A DNA stretch of 6,145 nucleotides from the NCBI GenBank assembly GCA_029289015.1, contig JARFUL010000129.1, forward strand, positions 1-6,145. The letters are read 5' to 3'. Position 1 is the first letter of the stretch, and every line of letters begins with the position of its first letter. The notes under the pieces were generated by a model, which was not told the DNA's origin, did not search any database, and worked only from the letters and a program-made list of their open reading frames with translations. The position numbers and the translations under genes were made by a program. This document shows positions 1 to 5,148 of this stretch, one piece after another. Source of the DNA: Syntrophobacteria bacterium. GTDB taxonomy: Bacteria > Desulfobacterota > Syntrophobacteria > JARFUL01.

Positions 1-395
1 CCCATGAGCTCGGCCAGGTGGGTTGTCTTGGACCCCGGCGCGGCGCACAGGTCCAGGACCCGCTGGCCGGGCCGCACCCCCAGCGCGCGGGACGCGATCC
101 CGCTGGAGAGCGCCTGGGAGTGCACCAGCCCGAGGGAATACTCCGGCCAGTGCCCCGGGGACTCACCACCCTCAACCCGGTGGAAGTTTTTCAGCCCCCG
201 GTGCTCTTCAGCCACGAGCCCCCGCGCCAAAAGCCCCCTTCGCACCGCGTCGGGGTCTGCCTTCAGGGTGCCTATGCGCACGTGACGGGGAAGGGGCCCC
301 TTTAGCCCTTCTAAAAATTCGGGAAACGAGGGGATGAAGGAGCGGTACGGCTCGAAGCAGCGGGCCGCGGGAATCCCCCATTGGCCGGTGTTCAC
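1..395 (-). CDS. NOL1/NOP2/Sun (RsmF-like) RNA cytosine-C5 methyltransferase, N-terminal part
   Basis: This gene runs off the left edge; 131 residues from the N-terminus are visible. The family uses S-adenosylmethionine to methylate C5 of cytosine in rRNA or tRNA. Residues 14-72 match the N-terminal module of RsmF-like enzymes: an FEPYRSFIPSFPEFLEGL stretch, then PLPRHVRIGTLK at 34-45, where the family usually has RxNTLK. Residues 113-124 read VLDLCAAPGSKT, the diagnostic SAM-binding motif I. The catalytic cysteines lie outside the window. There is no NusB-like domain before the catalytic part, so it resembles RsmF more than full-length RsmB. I chose the GTG at 395-393 because it overlaps the upstream gene's stop as GTGA and the first plausible family homology follows it. 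An AAGGA sits only 3 nt upstream, so translation is probably coupled. The family call is firm; the RNA target cannot be told. Confidence 0.88.
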   Translation of the reverse strand, partial: MNTGQWGIPAARCFEPYRSFIPSFPEFLEGLKGPLPRHVRIGTLKADPDAVRRGLLARGLVAEEHRGLKNFHRVEGGESPGHWPEYSLGLVHSQALSSGIASRALGVRPGQRVLDLCAAPGSKTTHLAELM

Positions 396-937
396 GATTC
401 CTTGAATAGGCGGTCTTCGTCCTCCACGGACATCTCCTCCACCAGGGCCTCGAACAGGGTGATGATGTCCTGGCTAGCGGACCTGAGCCTGCGGCCCACC
501 ACCTTGCCCAGCTCCCGGGTGATGAGAAGCCCGAGGTAGGGCTCCTCCTCCCCCAGCTTGAGGAAGTCGTCCCTGTGGATCACCAGGAGCTCCACGTCGG
601 TGAGGGCCTCCACCGTGGCGGAGCGGGTCTCGTTGTCGAGCAGCGCCAGCTCGCCGAAGAAGATGTTGTCGTCCGAAGTGAAGGTGGTGATGGTGTACTC
701 CTCCTTTTCGAGGGTGGTCTTCACCACCTTGACGAGGCCCATCTTGAGGATGAAGAGCTCATCCCCCAGCTCCCCCTCGCTGATGATCCTCTCCCCGGCC
801 TTGGCCATCTTCTTGGTGATGACCCCGGCCAGCTTGGCCAGCATATCCTCGTCGAGGTCCTTGAACAGGGGGACGTTCGCCAGGGTGGCGGTTATCTTCT
901 CGAACTCGTGGTTCTCCGTCACTTCGGGGGTGCTCAT
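392..937 (-). CDS. Stand-alone cyclic nucleotide-binding domain protein
   Basis: A 181-residue soluble protein made almost wholly of one CRP/CNBD-type beta-roll. Residues 22-125 cover the domain, starting with the typical NVPLFKDLDEDML helix. The phosphate-binding cassette is intact: FGELALL at 94-100, with E96 (usual ribose contact), and R105 in NETRSATVEA (usual phosphate contact). Binding of cAMP or cGMP is therefore plausible. After the roll comes a helical tail (about 128-181), acidic at its end, with no helix-turn-helix, so it is not a CRP-type transcription factor; no kinase, cyclase or membrane segment is present. The ATG overlaps the channel gene stop as ATGA, and AGGAGGGG lies 8 nt upstream. 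Its position directly after a potassium channel lacking its own CNBD suggests that it may act on the channel, which is inference. The domain call is firm; ligand and partner are unknown. Confidence 0.88.
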   Translation of the reverse strand: MSTPEVTENHEFEKITATLANVPLFKDLDEDMLAKLAGVITKKMAKAGERIISEGELGDELFILKMGLVKVVKTTLEKEEYTITTFTSDDNIFFGELALLDNETRSATVEALTDVELLVIHRDDFLKLGEEEPYLGLLITRELGKVVGRRLRSASQDIITLFEALVEEMSVEDEDRLFKES

Positions 938-2145
938 GACGCGTGCCCCTCCTGTAGACCGCTGAGGCCGATGACCCGCGAGTAGGGCTTTACCCGGTAT
1001 TCCGGGTCGGGGTTTATCACCGGCTGGTTGCCCCTCAATTCCTTGACCTCCCTCAGGTTGGCCACCAGCTTGGAGATGTCCGGGGTCTTCTGCGCGTCCT
1101 TTATGGCCCTCTTCTTCCTCATGTGGATGTTGCCGGTGTTCTCGAGGAGCCCTATTACCAGAAGGCCCTTATCCTCGAAGTGGGCCACGATGTCCTGGTA
1201 TCTGGACCCCACCAGCTCCGAGGGCACGGGCCGGGTGGAGAGCGAGCCCTCCTCCGCGCCGAAGAGCGCGCGCATTATCTGCACCAGGCCCGAGCCTCCG
1301 GACACGTTGGCCACCAGCTCCCGGTTGAACTCGCGGCTGGTGAGTATCTCCTCGCACCCGGCCAGGTCGAGGTAGCGGGCGAACTTCTCGTCCACCAGCT
1401 CCGCGCAGGTGTAGGTGTCCTTGGCCATGGACTTTATGGTGAGCACCGTCATCACGGTGCGCGCGTCCACCTCCTCGGCCTTGGACTGGAGCGACGAGTC
1501 GGCCATCACCAAGACCCTGCTCGCGGCCTGGACGTTGGCCCTGTTGAGGACCGACTCCTCCACATAGTCGCCCCGCATGAACCTTACGCCCTTGAGCTCG
1601 GGGATGGACTTCATGTTCTCGAAAAGCTGCGGCTCCACGTTGGCCACCACGAGGATCATATCGAGGGGGAACTCGCGGTTCACCCTTGCTATGGCCCGAA
1701 GCGCCTTGCCCATCTCGTTCTTCCAGCCGCACACGACAAAATGGTTCTTGAGCGCTTTGAAGGAAGTCAAGCCCCTCTCCTCCTTGATCTTCTGCTCCAC
1801 CAAAAACGAGGCGATCCGGCCGGTGACGATACCCACCAGGCCCACGCCGAAGAGCATCACCATTATGCCCACGAGCCGGCCGCCGAGGGTCTGGGGCACA
1901 ACGTCCCCGAACCCCACCGTGGTCACGGTGACCACGGTCCACCAGATCGCGTCCCACCAGGAGGTGACCCTCATGTTGAAGCCCTTCTCAAAGAGAAGTA
2001 TCAGGACGGAGCTGGCGAAGAATAGAGCCAACAGCGCCAGCGCGATCCTGGGCGCCCTCCTCTGGGAGATCCTTTTCGCCTTCTCCAGGAAGGTCATCTC
2101 GTCCCTGTCCGCGCCCCTGCGGACTTCCTTGTCGGTCAGGCCCAT
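934..2145 (-). CDS. Two-TM potassium channel with RCK (TrkA-N/TrkA-C) gating module
   Basis: A 403-residue inner-membrane potassium channel of the MthK/Kch-like type. Residues 33-52 form TM1 and 63-82 the pore helix and filter, with TTVGFGD at 75-81 as the potassium selectivity signature. TM2 spans about 90-116. A cytoplasmic RCK-N (Rossmann) domain follows at about 135-270, beginning HFVVCGW, and a TrkA-C-like domain lies at about 303-395. The RCK has CGWKNEMG in place of the usual GxGxxG dinucleotide loop, as in MthK-like channels, so NAD binding is doubtful. A charged stretch at 341-375 (HMRKKRAIKDAQK onward) interrupts the TrkA-C part. The frame is open upstream to 2328, but ATG 2145 has GAGGAG 8 nt upstream and follows a good promoter, whereas the extension would cross that promoter. 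It is first in a three-gene operon and the natural partner for the CNBD protein. The family is certain; the gating ligand is not. Confidence 0.92.
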   Translation of the reverse strand: MGLTDKEVRRGADRDEMTFLEKAKRISQRRAPRIALALLALFFASSVLILLFEKGFNMRVTSWWDAIWWTVVTVTTVGFGDVVPQTLGGRLVGIMVMLFGVGLVGIVTGRIASFLVEQKIKEERGLTSFKALKNHFVVCGWKNEMGKALRAIARVNREFPLDMILVVANVEPQLFENMKSIPELKGVRFMRGDYVEESVLNRANVQAASRVLVMADSSLQSKAEEVDARTVMTVLTIKSMAKDTYTCAELVDEKFARYLDLAGCEEILTSREFNRELVANVSGGSGLVQIMRALFGAEEGSLSTRPVPSELVGSRYQDIVAHFEDKGLLVIGLLENTGNIHMRKKRAIKDAQKTPDISKLVANLREVKELRGNQPVINPDPEYRVKPYSRVIGLSGLQEGHAS

Positions 2146-2153
2146 GCTCGAGG

Positions 2154-2159
2154 CTCCTC
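2154..2159 (-). promoter_or_regulatory. Ribosome binding site that sets the potassium channel start
   Basis: On the minus strand GAGGAG lies 8 nt before the ATG at 2145-2143. This favours the 403-residue product over the 464-residue open frame, which has neither a comparable site nor family homology in its extra 61 residues. Confidence 0.75.
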
Positions 2160-2173
2160 GCTCTCCCTTCTCC

Positions 2174-2190
2174 CGGTGCGGGCTGCACCG
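2174..2190 (-). other. Perfect hairpin at the predicted 5' end of the channel mRNA
   Basis: CGGTGC (2174-2179) and GCACCG (2185-2190) form a perfect 6-bp stem around a 5-nt loop. The predicted -10 box ends at 2198, so transcription should start near 2191 and the hairpin would be the first structure in the leader. It could stabilise the mRNA 5' end or be a protein operator. The dyad is seen; its function is a guess. Confidence 0.4.
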
Positions 2191-2197
2191 AGATACT

Positions 2198-2226
2198 ATT
2201 TTAGCAGGGCTAAGCGCAGCGGTAAA
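2198..2226 (-). promoter_or_regulatory. Predicted sigma70-type promoter of the channel-CNBD-methyltransferase operon
   Basis: Reading the minus strand, TTTACC (2226-2221) is separated by 17 bp from TAAAAT (2203-2198). A TGC directly before the -10 gives an extended -10. The -35 matches consensus at 4 of 6 positions and the -10 at 5 of 6. The expected leader to ATG 2145 is about 45 nt. A weaker alternative, TTTGCC-17 bp-TATACT, lies further upstream at 2281-2253. Confidence 0.6.
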
Positions 2227-2273
2227 CAATAACCGATACTGAAGCCTGGGTAAGTATATAATGTCAAAGGAAT

Positions 2274-2288
2274 AAGGCAAATGGCCTT
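2274..2288. other. Short dyad next to the parA promoter -35 box
   Basis: AAGGC (2274-2278) and GCCTT (2284-2288) are perfect inverted repeats around AAATG, and the right arm overlaps the first bases of TTGACC (2287-2292). A direct repeat GACCGG at 2289-2294 and 2298-2303, with 9-bp periodicity, follows through the -35 and spacer. Either could be an operator for the rightward operon. A repeat this short can occur by chance. Confidence 0.3.
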
Positions 2289-2315
2289 GACCGGGGAGAC
2301 CGGCTAAACTATTAT
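2287..2315 (+). promoter_or_regulatory. Predicted sigma70-type promoter of the parAB operon
   Basis: TTGACC (2287-2292) and TATTAT (2310-2315) each match consensus at 5 of 6 positions and are exactly 17 bp apart, in an AT-richer stretch of an otherwise GC-rich window. Transcription would start near 2322, leaving a leader of about 73 nt before the parA GTG. Confidence 0.7.
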
Positions 2316-2354
2316 CCAGCGGTAGCAAGCTTGTCTTGGGCGTTAGACCCTCTT

Positions 2355-2367
2355 TGAGCTTCGCTCA
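2355..2367 (+). other. Small perfect hairpin in the parA leader
   Basis: TGAGC (2355-2359), a TTC loop, and GCTCA (2363-2367) form a perfect 5-bp stem, followed two bases later by a short T run (CCTTTTACC). The stem is too weak and the T run too short to call a terminator. An attenuator or mRNA-stability element is possible. Confidence 0.3.
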
Positions 2368-2375
2368 CCTTTTAC

Positions 2376-2391
2376 CCCCGAGGGAACGGGG
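2376..2391 (+). promoter_or_regulatory. parA ribosome binding site held in a hairpin loop
   Basis: CCCCG (2376-2380) can pair with CGGGG (2387-2391). The loop AGGGAA contains most of the best Shine-Dalgarno match, GAGGG (2380-2384), 10 nt before the GTG at 2395. Pairing could alter parA initiation. Such GC pairings are common in GC-rich DNA. Confidence 0.35.
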
Positions 2392-2394
2392 CCT

Positions 2395-3168
2395 GTGGCA
2401 AAAATCATCGCGGTGGCAAACCAGAAGGGCGGGGTGGGAAAGACCACCACCGCGATCAACCTTGCCGCGTCCTTGGCCGCGGTGGGCAGGAACTCCCTCC
2501 TGGTGGACTGCGACCCCCAGGGAAACGCGACCAGCGGGCTGGGCATACCCCGGGGGGAGCTTCGCGAGAACCTCTACCACCTTCTCCTGGACGGTGTGGA
2601 GTATCCCGCGGTGGTCCAGGCCACCCGGCTCAAAAGGCTCAAGATCATCCCCTCGGGTAAAGAGCTGGCAGCAGCGGAGGTAAAGCTCCTCAAGAGGCCG
2701 CGAAGGCACAGCACCCTGGCTGAGTCCCTGAAGAAGCTCTCGGGAGAATACAGCTACCTCATCCTGGACTGCCCCCCGTCCCTGGGCCTTTTGACCGTGA
2801 ACGCGCTCAACAGTGCGAGCTCGGTCATCATCCCGCTGCAGTGCGAGTACTTCGCGCTGGAGGGCCTCGGCCAGATCCTGGGCACCATCAAGCAGGTGCG
2901 CGCGCGGCTGAACCCCCGGCTTCGGGTGGAGGGCATACTCCTCACCATGGCGGACACGAGAAACCTCCTCTGCCGCCAGGTGGTCGCGGAGGTTCGCAGG
3001 ATGTTCAAAAACAAGGTTTTCAAGACCATAATTCCAAGAAACGTCAGGCTTTCGGAGAGTCCGAGCTTCGGAAAGCCGGTCCTCCTCCACGACGCGAAGT
3101 GCAAGGGCGCGCTCAGCTACCTTGCCCTGGCCAAGGAGCTTCTTAAAAGAGAGGTGGGTGGAAGGTGA
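2395..3168 (+). CDS. parA: Chromosome partitioning ATPase ParA (Soj)
   Basis: A 257-residue deviant Walker ATPase that binds nucleoid DNA non-specifically as an ATP dimer. ParB stimulates its ATPase, moving the origin region during segregation. Visible motifs: the deviant Walker A KGGVGKTT at 11-18 with signature Lys11, the A' motif LLVDCDPQGN at 35-44, and Walker B YLILDCPPSLG at 121-131. The C-terminal block IPRNVRLSESPSFGKPV spans 213-229. The length and the absence of an N-terminal helix-turn-helix match chromosomal Soj-type rather than plasmid P1-type ParA. It starts at GTG, giving the typical MAKIIAVANQKGG beginning. The segment ILLTMADTRNLL (181-192) departs slightly from the usual LTMYDxRTNLS. 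It is first in the rightward operon and overlaps parB by 4 bp (GTGA). Confidence 0.95.
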   Translation: MAKIIAVANQKGGVGKTTTAINLAASLAAVGRNSLLVDCDPQGNATSGLGIPRGELRENLYHLLLDGVEYPAVVQATRLKRLKIIPSGKELAAAEVKLLKRPRRHSTLAESLKKLSGEYSYLILDCPPSLGLLTVNALNSASSVIIPLQCEYFALEGLGQILGTIKQVRARLNPRLRVEGILLTMADTRNLLCRQVVAEVRRMFKNKVFKTIIPRNVRLSESPSFGKPVLLHDAKCKGALSYLALAKELLKREVGGR

Positions 3169-4013
3169 CCAAGAAGAGAGGATTGGGAAAAGGGCTTGAA
3201 TCGCTGATCCCGGAGGACTTCCTCATCTCTGACAAGGAGCCGGACTTCTTCTACGTGGGGATAGAGGAGCTCTCCCCGAACCCGGGCCAGCCCCGCAAGA
3301 GGGCCAAGGACGACGAGCTCGCGGGGCTCGTGGAGTCCATCAAGGAGCGGGGCGTGCTCCAGCCCCTGGTGGTTCGGGCCTCGGACCACGGCTATGAGAT
3401 CATCGCGGGGGAGAGAAGGTGGCGGGCCGCGCAGCTCGCGGGCCTCACGGAGCTCCCCGTGATTATTATCAAGGACGTCACCCCCAAAGACTCCCTGGAG
3501 ATGGCGCTCATCGAGAACATCCAGAGAAAGGACCTCAACCCCGTGGAGGAGTCCGACGCGTACCTCAGGCTCAAGAACGAGTTCAACCTGAGCCAGGAGG
3601 ATATCGCCAGGCAGGTGGGCAAGGACCGGTCCACCGTGGCCAACCTCATGCGGCTCGCGAGGCTGCCCATGCCCATCCGGGAGGACCTCATGGCCGACAG
3701 GATCACCATGGGCCACGCGCGGGCCTACCTGGGGCTCAATACCAAGGACGAGATGCTCGCGCTCAACAGGCACGTCAAGAGGGAGTCCCTGTCGGTCCGG
3801 CAGACCGAGAGGCTGGTGAAGACGCGCAAGCTGCCGGTAAAGAAGAGGCCCGCGCCGGTACGGGACCCCCAGCTCGACGCGCTCGCGGAGGAGCTCAGCT
3901 CAGCGTTCGGCACCAGGGTAAAGGTGGGCTTTCGGGGCAGAAGGGGCAAGATCGAGATCGAGTTCAGCTCCATGGATGACCTCGACAGGCTCATAAGGCT
4001 CATAACGGGCTGA
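3165..4013 (+). CDS. parB: Chromosome partitioning protein ParB (Spo0J)
   Basis: A 282-residue protein that binds parS, spreads as a CTP-dependent clamp and stimulates ParA. The order of parts is canonical. The ParA-stimulating peptide RGLGKGLESLIP is at 5-16 and PNPGQPRK at 39-45. Box GERRWRAAQLAGL at 82-94 (CTP and partner contacts) is followed by ENIQRKDLNPVEE at 117-129. The helix-turn-helix for parS lies at about 142-163 (LSQEDIARQVGKDRSTVANL) and a dimerisation domain at about 237-281. The linker at 221-234 is basic and proline-rich. The GTG start overlaps the parA stop and has GAGGTGG about 7 nt upstream. I found no parS sequence in the window. It is complete, with all hallmark residues present. 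Confidence 0.95.
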   Translation: MTKKRGLGKGLESLIPEDFLISDKEPDFFYVGIEELSPNPGQPRKRAKDDELAGLVESIKERGVLQPLVVRASDHGYEIIAGERRWRAAQLAGLTELPVIIIKDVTPKDSLEMALIENIQRKDLNPVEESDAYLRLKNEFNLSQEDIARQVGKDRSTVANLMRLARLPMPIREDLMADRITMGHARAYLGLNTKDEMLALNRHVKRESLSVRQTERLVKTRKLPVKKRPAPVRDPQLDALAEELSSAFGTRVKVGFRGRRGKIEIEFSSMDDLDRLIRLITG

Positions 4014-4015
4014 CA

Positions 4016-4504
4016 GTGGGCCTCGTTTTGGTCATAGACGGCTATAACCTTATCATGGCCCTCGATAGGTACCGGTCCCTGATGCTGGATGAGCCGGAGG
4101 CCGCGCGGCGGGCCCTGGTGGAGGACCTTGCCAGCTACCACACAGCGAGGGGCCACCCCACCACCGTGGTCTTCGACGGCGCGAGGGGGCTGTGGCATCA
4201 CGACCGCGAATATGAAGAGCGCGGAGTGACCGTGATCTTCTCCCAGAGGGGAAAGAGCGCGGACGATATTATCGATGAGCTTGCCGGCAAAGAGCGGGAG
4301 AGGATGGTCGCGGTAACCGGCGACAGGGAGCTGGCCAGGAGGGTTGAGTCCCACGACGCGGTGGCCGTGGGGCCCATGGCGTTCGGAAAGAGGCTGGACA
4401 GGGCGCTCATGGCCAAGGAGGGAGAACGCGCCAGGCGGCCTCCCCCCGGGCGCAAGTCGAAGAGGCGCGTGCGCAAGCGGTTGAGCAGGCTGGCCAAGCT
4501 CTAG
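4016..4504 (+). CDS. YacP/Rae1-like NYN-domain putative endoribonuclease
   Basis: A 162-residue protein matching the YacP NYN (PIN-like) family. Its characterised member, Rae1 of Bacillus subtilis, is a ribosome-associated endoribonuclease of similar size. Acidic metal-site candidates stand in the expected order: D8 in VIDGYN, D54 in VVFDGARG, D83/D84 in SADDIID and D103 in VTGDRELA. The last 25 residues or so (137-162) are strongly basic, rich in RRPPPGRKSKRRVRKR-like sequence, which would suit RNA or ribosome binding. The GTG start lies 2 bp after the parB stop with only a weak Shine-Dalgarno, so translation is probably coupled to parB. The family call is good; activity and target are inferred from distant homologues. 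Confidence 0.85.
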   Translation: MGLVLVIDGYNLIMALDRYRSLMLDEPEAARRALVEDLASYHTARGHPTTVVFDGARGLWHHDREYEERGVTVIFSQRGKSADDIIDELAGKERERMVAVTGDRELARRVESHDAVAVGPMAFGKRLDRALMAKEGERARRPPPGRKSKRRVRKRLSRLAKL

Positions 4505-4507
4505 CCC

Positions 4508-4515
4508 AGGGAGGT
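4508..4515 (+). promoter_or_regulatory. Ribosome binding site for the DUF3842 gene
   Basis: AGGGAGGT, a near-perfect Shine-Dalgarno sequence, lies 10 nt before GTG 4526. It supports that start, although GTG is not the strongest start codon. Confidence 0.65.
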
Positions 4516-4525
4516 AGGTTTAGCG

Positions 4526-4945
4526 GTGAAGGTCTGCGTGGTGGACGGCCAGGGCGGCGGCATCGGCTCCGTGGTTGTCAAGAGGATCAAGGAGGAGTTC
4601 GGCGAAAGGGTGGTGGTCTTCGCGCTGGGCACCAACGCGATAGCCACGGCCCAGATGATGAAGGCCCGGGCCAACAGGGGCGGCACCGGCGAAAACGCGA
4701 TCCGGGTCACTGTCAGGGACGCGGACGTGGTAGTCGGGCCCATCTCCATCATTATCGCAGACTCCATGATGGGCGAGGTGACCGCGGGGATGGTCGCGGC
4801 CATAGGCAGGAGCCGGGCGCTCAAGCTGCTCATCCCCCTCACCCAGGAGAGGCTCGAGGTCGCGGGGGTGAAGAAGAAGCCCCTGCCCCACTATGTGGAA
4901 GAGATCGTAACCAAAAAGTTGAAGGAGCTTCTTGGCGATGTGTGA
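4526..4945 (+). CDS. DUF3842 family protein
   Basis: A 139-residue soluble protein recognised as DUF3842 from its start, VVDGQGGGIG (residues 5-14). Further family blocks follow: ALGTNAIATAQMMKA at 33-47, GGTGENAIRVT at 52-62, and DVVVGPISIIIADSMMGE at 67-84. The Gly-rich loop after the first strand resembles a Rossmann-like nucleotide-binding loop, but no biochemical role is known to me. The C-terminal part has a PLPHYVEEIV helix and a lysine-rich end. It follows the YacP gene by 21 bp and its last 8 bp overlap the start of the CooT-like gene, so the two are likely translated together. That makes a shared task in metal or anaerobic metabolism a reasonable guess, no more. Confidence 0.82.
   Translation: MKVCVVDGQGGGIGSVVVKRIKEEFGERVVVFALGTNAIATAQMMKARANRGGTGENAIRVTVRDADVVVGPISIIIADSMMGEVTAGMVAAIGRSRALKLLIPLTQERLEVAGVKKKPLPHYVEEIVTKKLKELLGDV
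4922..4927 (+). promoter_or_regulatory. Ribosome binding site of the cooT-like gene, inside the DUF3842 gene
   Basis: AAGGAG lies 10 nt before ATG 4938 and within the last codons of the preceding gene. It favours ATG 4938 over the in-frame TTG at 4932, which would be only 4 nt from the site. Confidence 0.65.
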
Positions 4946-5129
4946 GGCGAACGCATATCTCATAAAAAAGGACGGCAAGGAAGAGCTGGTCATGGAGGCG
5001 GTGGACGTGGTGGTGCCGGAGGAGAACGGCCTCAGGCTCCAGTCCATCTTCGGCGAGCAAAAGATCATTGCCGCGAGCATCAAGTCCATGTCCCTGGTGA
5101 ACCACAAGATCATGCTCGAGGAGACCTAG
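4938..5129 (+). CDS. CooT family nickel-binding protein
   Basis: A 63-residue protein resembling CooT of Rhodospirillum rubrum, a small homodimer that binds nickel through Cys2 and helps nickel supply to CO dehydrogenase. Seen here: Met-Cys at positions 1-2, then AYLIKKDGKEELVMEAVDVV (7-26), a central LQSIFGEQKII (34-44), and a closing SLVNHKIMLE at 52-61. These match the family's all-beta pattern and size (about 65 residues). The frame could begin at a TTG two codons earlier, but ATG 4938 puts the cysteine at position 2 and has the better Shine-Dalgarno spacing. No coo or hyp genes are visible nearby; the next gene belongs to cobalamin assembly. The role in nickel (or possibly cobalt) handling is inferred from family. 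Confidence 0.82.
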   Translation: MCEANAYLIKKDGKEELVMEAVDVVVPEENGLRLQSIFGEQKIIAASIKSMSLVNHKIMLEET

Positions 5130-5148
5130 AGCCGGCAGCCCGGGGCGA

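Noticed and set aside
279..284. CACGTG core as a possible parS site
   Set aside because: Flanks read ATGCG and ACGGG rather than the TGTTT/AAACA arms of parS, and it lies within the methyltransferase gene. No other parS-like site was seen.
1123..2025. Long plus-strand open frame (300 codons) opposite the potassium channel gene
   Set aside because: It is a GC-rich antisense shadow with His/Gly/Val-biased composition and no family motif; the minus-strand frame encodes an obvious channel with filter and RCK.
2257..2262. Perfect plus-strand TATAAT as a second parA promoter
   Set aside because: No acceptable -35 hexamer at 16-18 bp upstream and no TGn extension; kept only as a weak alternative.
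2262..2267. Perfect minus-strand TTGACA as a -35 for the channel operon
   Set aside because: At 16-18 bp spacing there is no -10-like hexamer; the TTTACC/TAAAAT pair is better.
2146..2328. N-terminal extension of the channel to give 464 residues
   Set aside because: The extension crosses the predicted promoter and leader, has no membrane or family features, and the ATG at 2145 has a strong Shine-Dalgarno.
2355..2371. Hairpin plus T run as an intrinsic terminator in the parA leader
   Set aside because: The stem is 5 bp with a 3-nt loop and only four Ts follow; termination would be weak and would silence the operon.
2365..3090. Minus-strand frame of 241 codons opposite parA
   Set aside because: Antisense shadow of a gene with every ParA motif; no recognisable domain.
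2395..4013. parAB as part of an integrated plasmid or island
   Set aside because: Both proteins are of chromosomal Soj/Spo0J type, flanked by housekeeping-like genes in tight operon order, with no replication, integrase or toxin-antitoxin gene nearby.
4932..4937. TTG start for the CooT-like protein
   Set aside because: It would move the cysteine to position 4 and lie 4 nt from the AAGGAG; ATG 4938 gives Met-Cys as in CooT.
4520..5113. Minus-strand frame of 197 codons across DUF3842 and CooT genes
   Set aside because: It runs opposite two well-recognised plus-strand genes, has no motif and no promoter.
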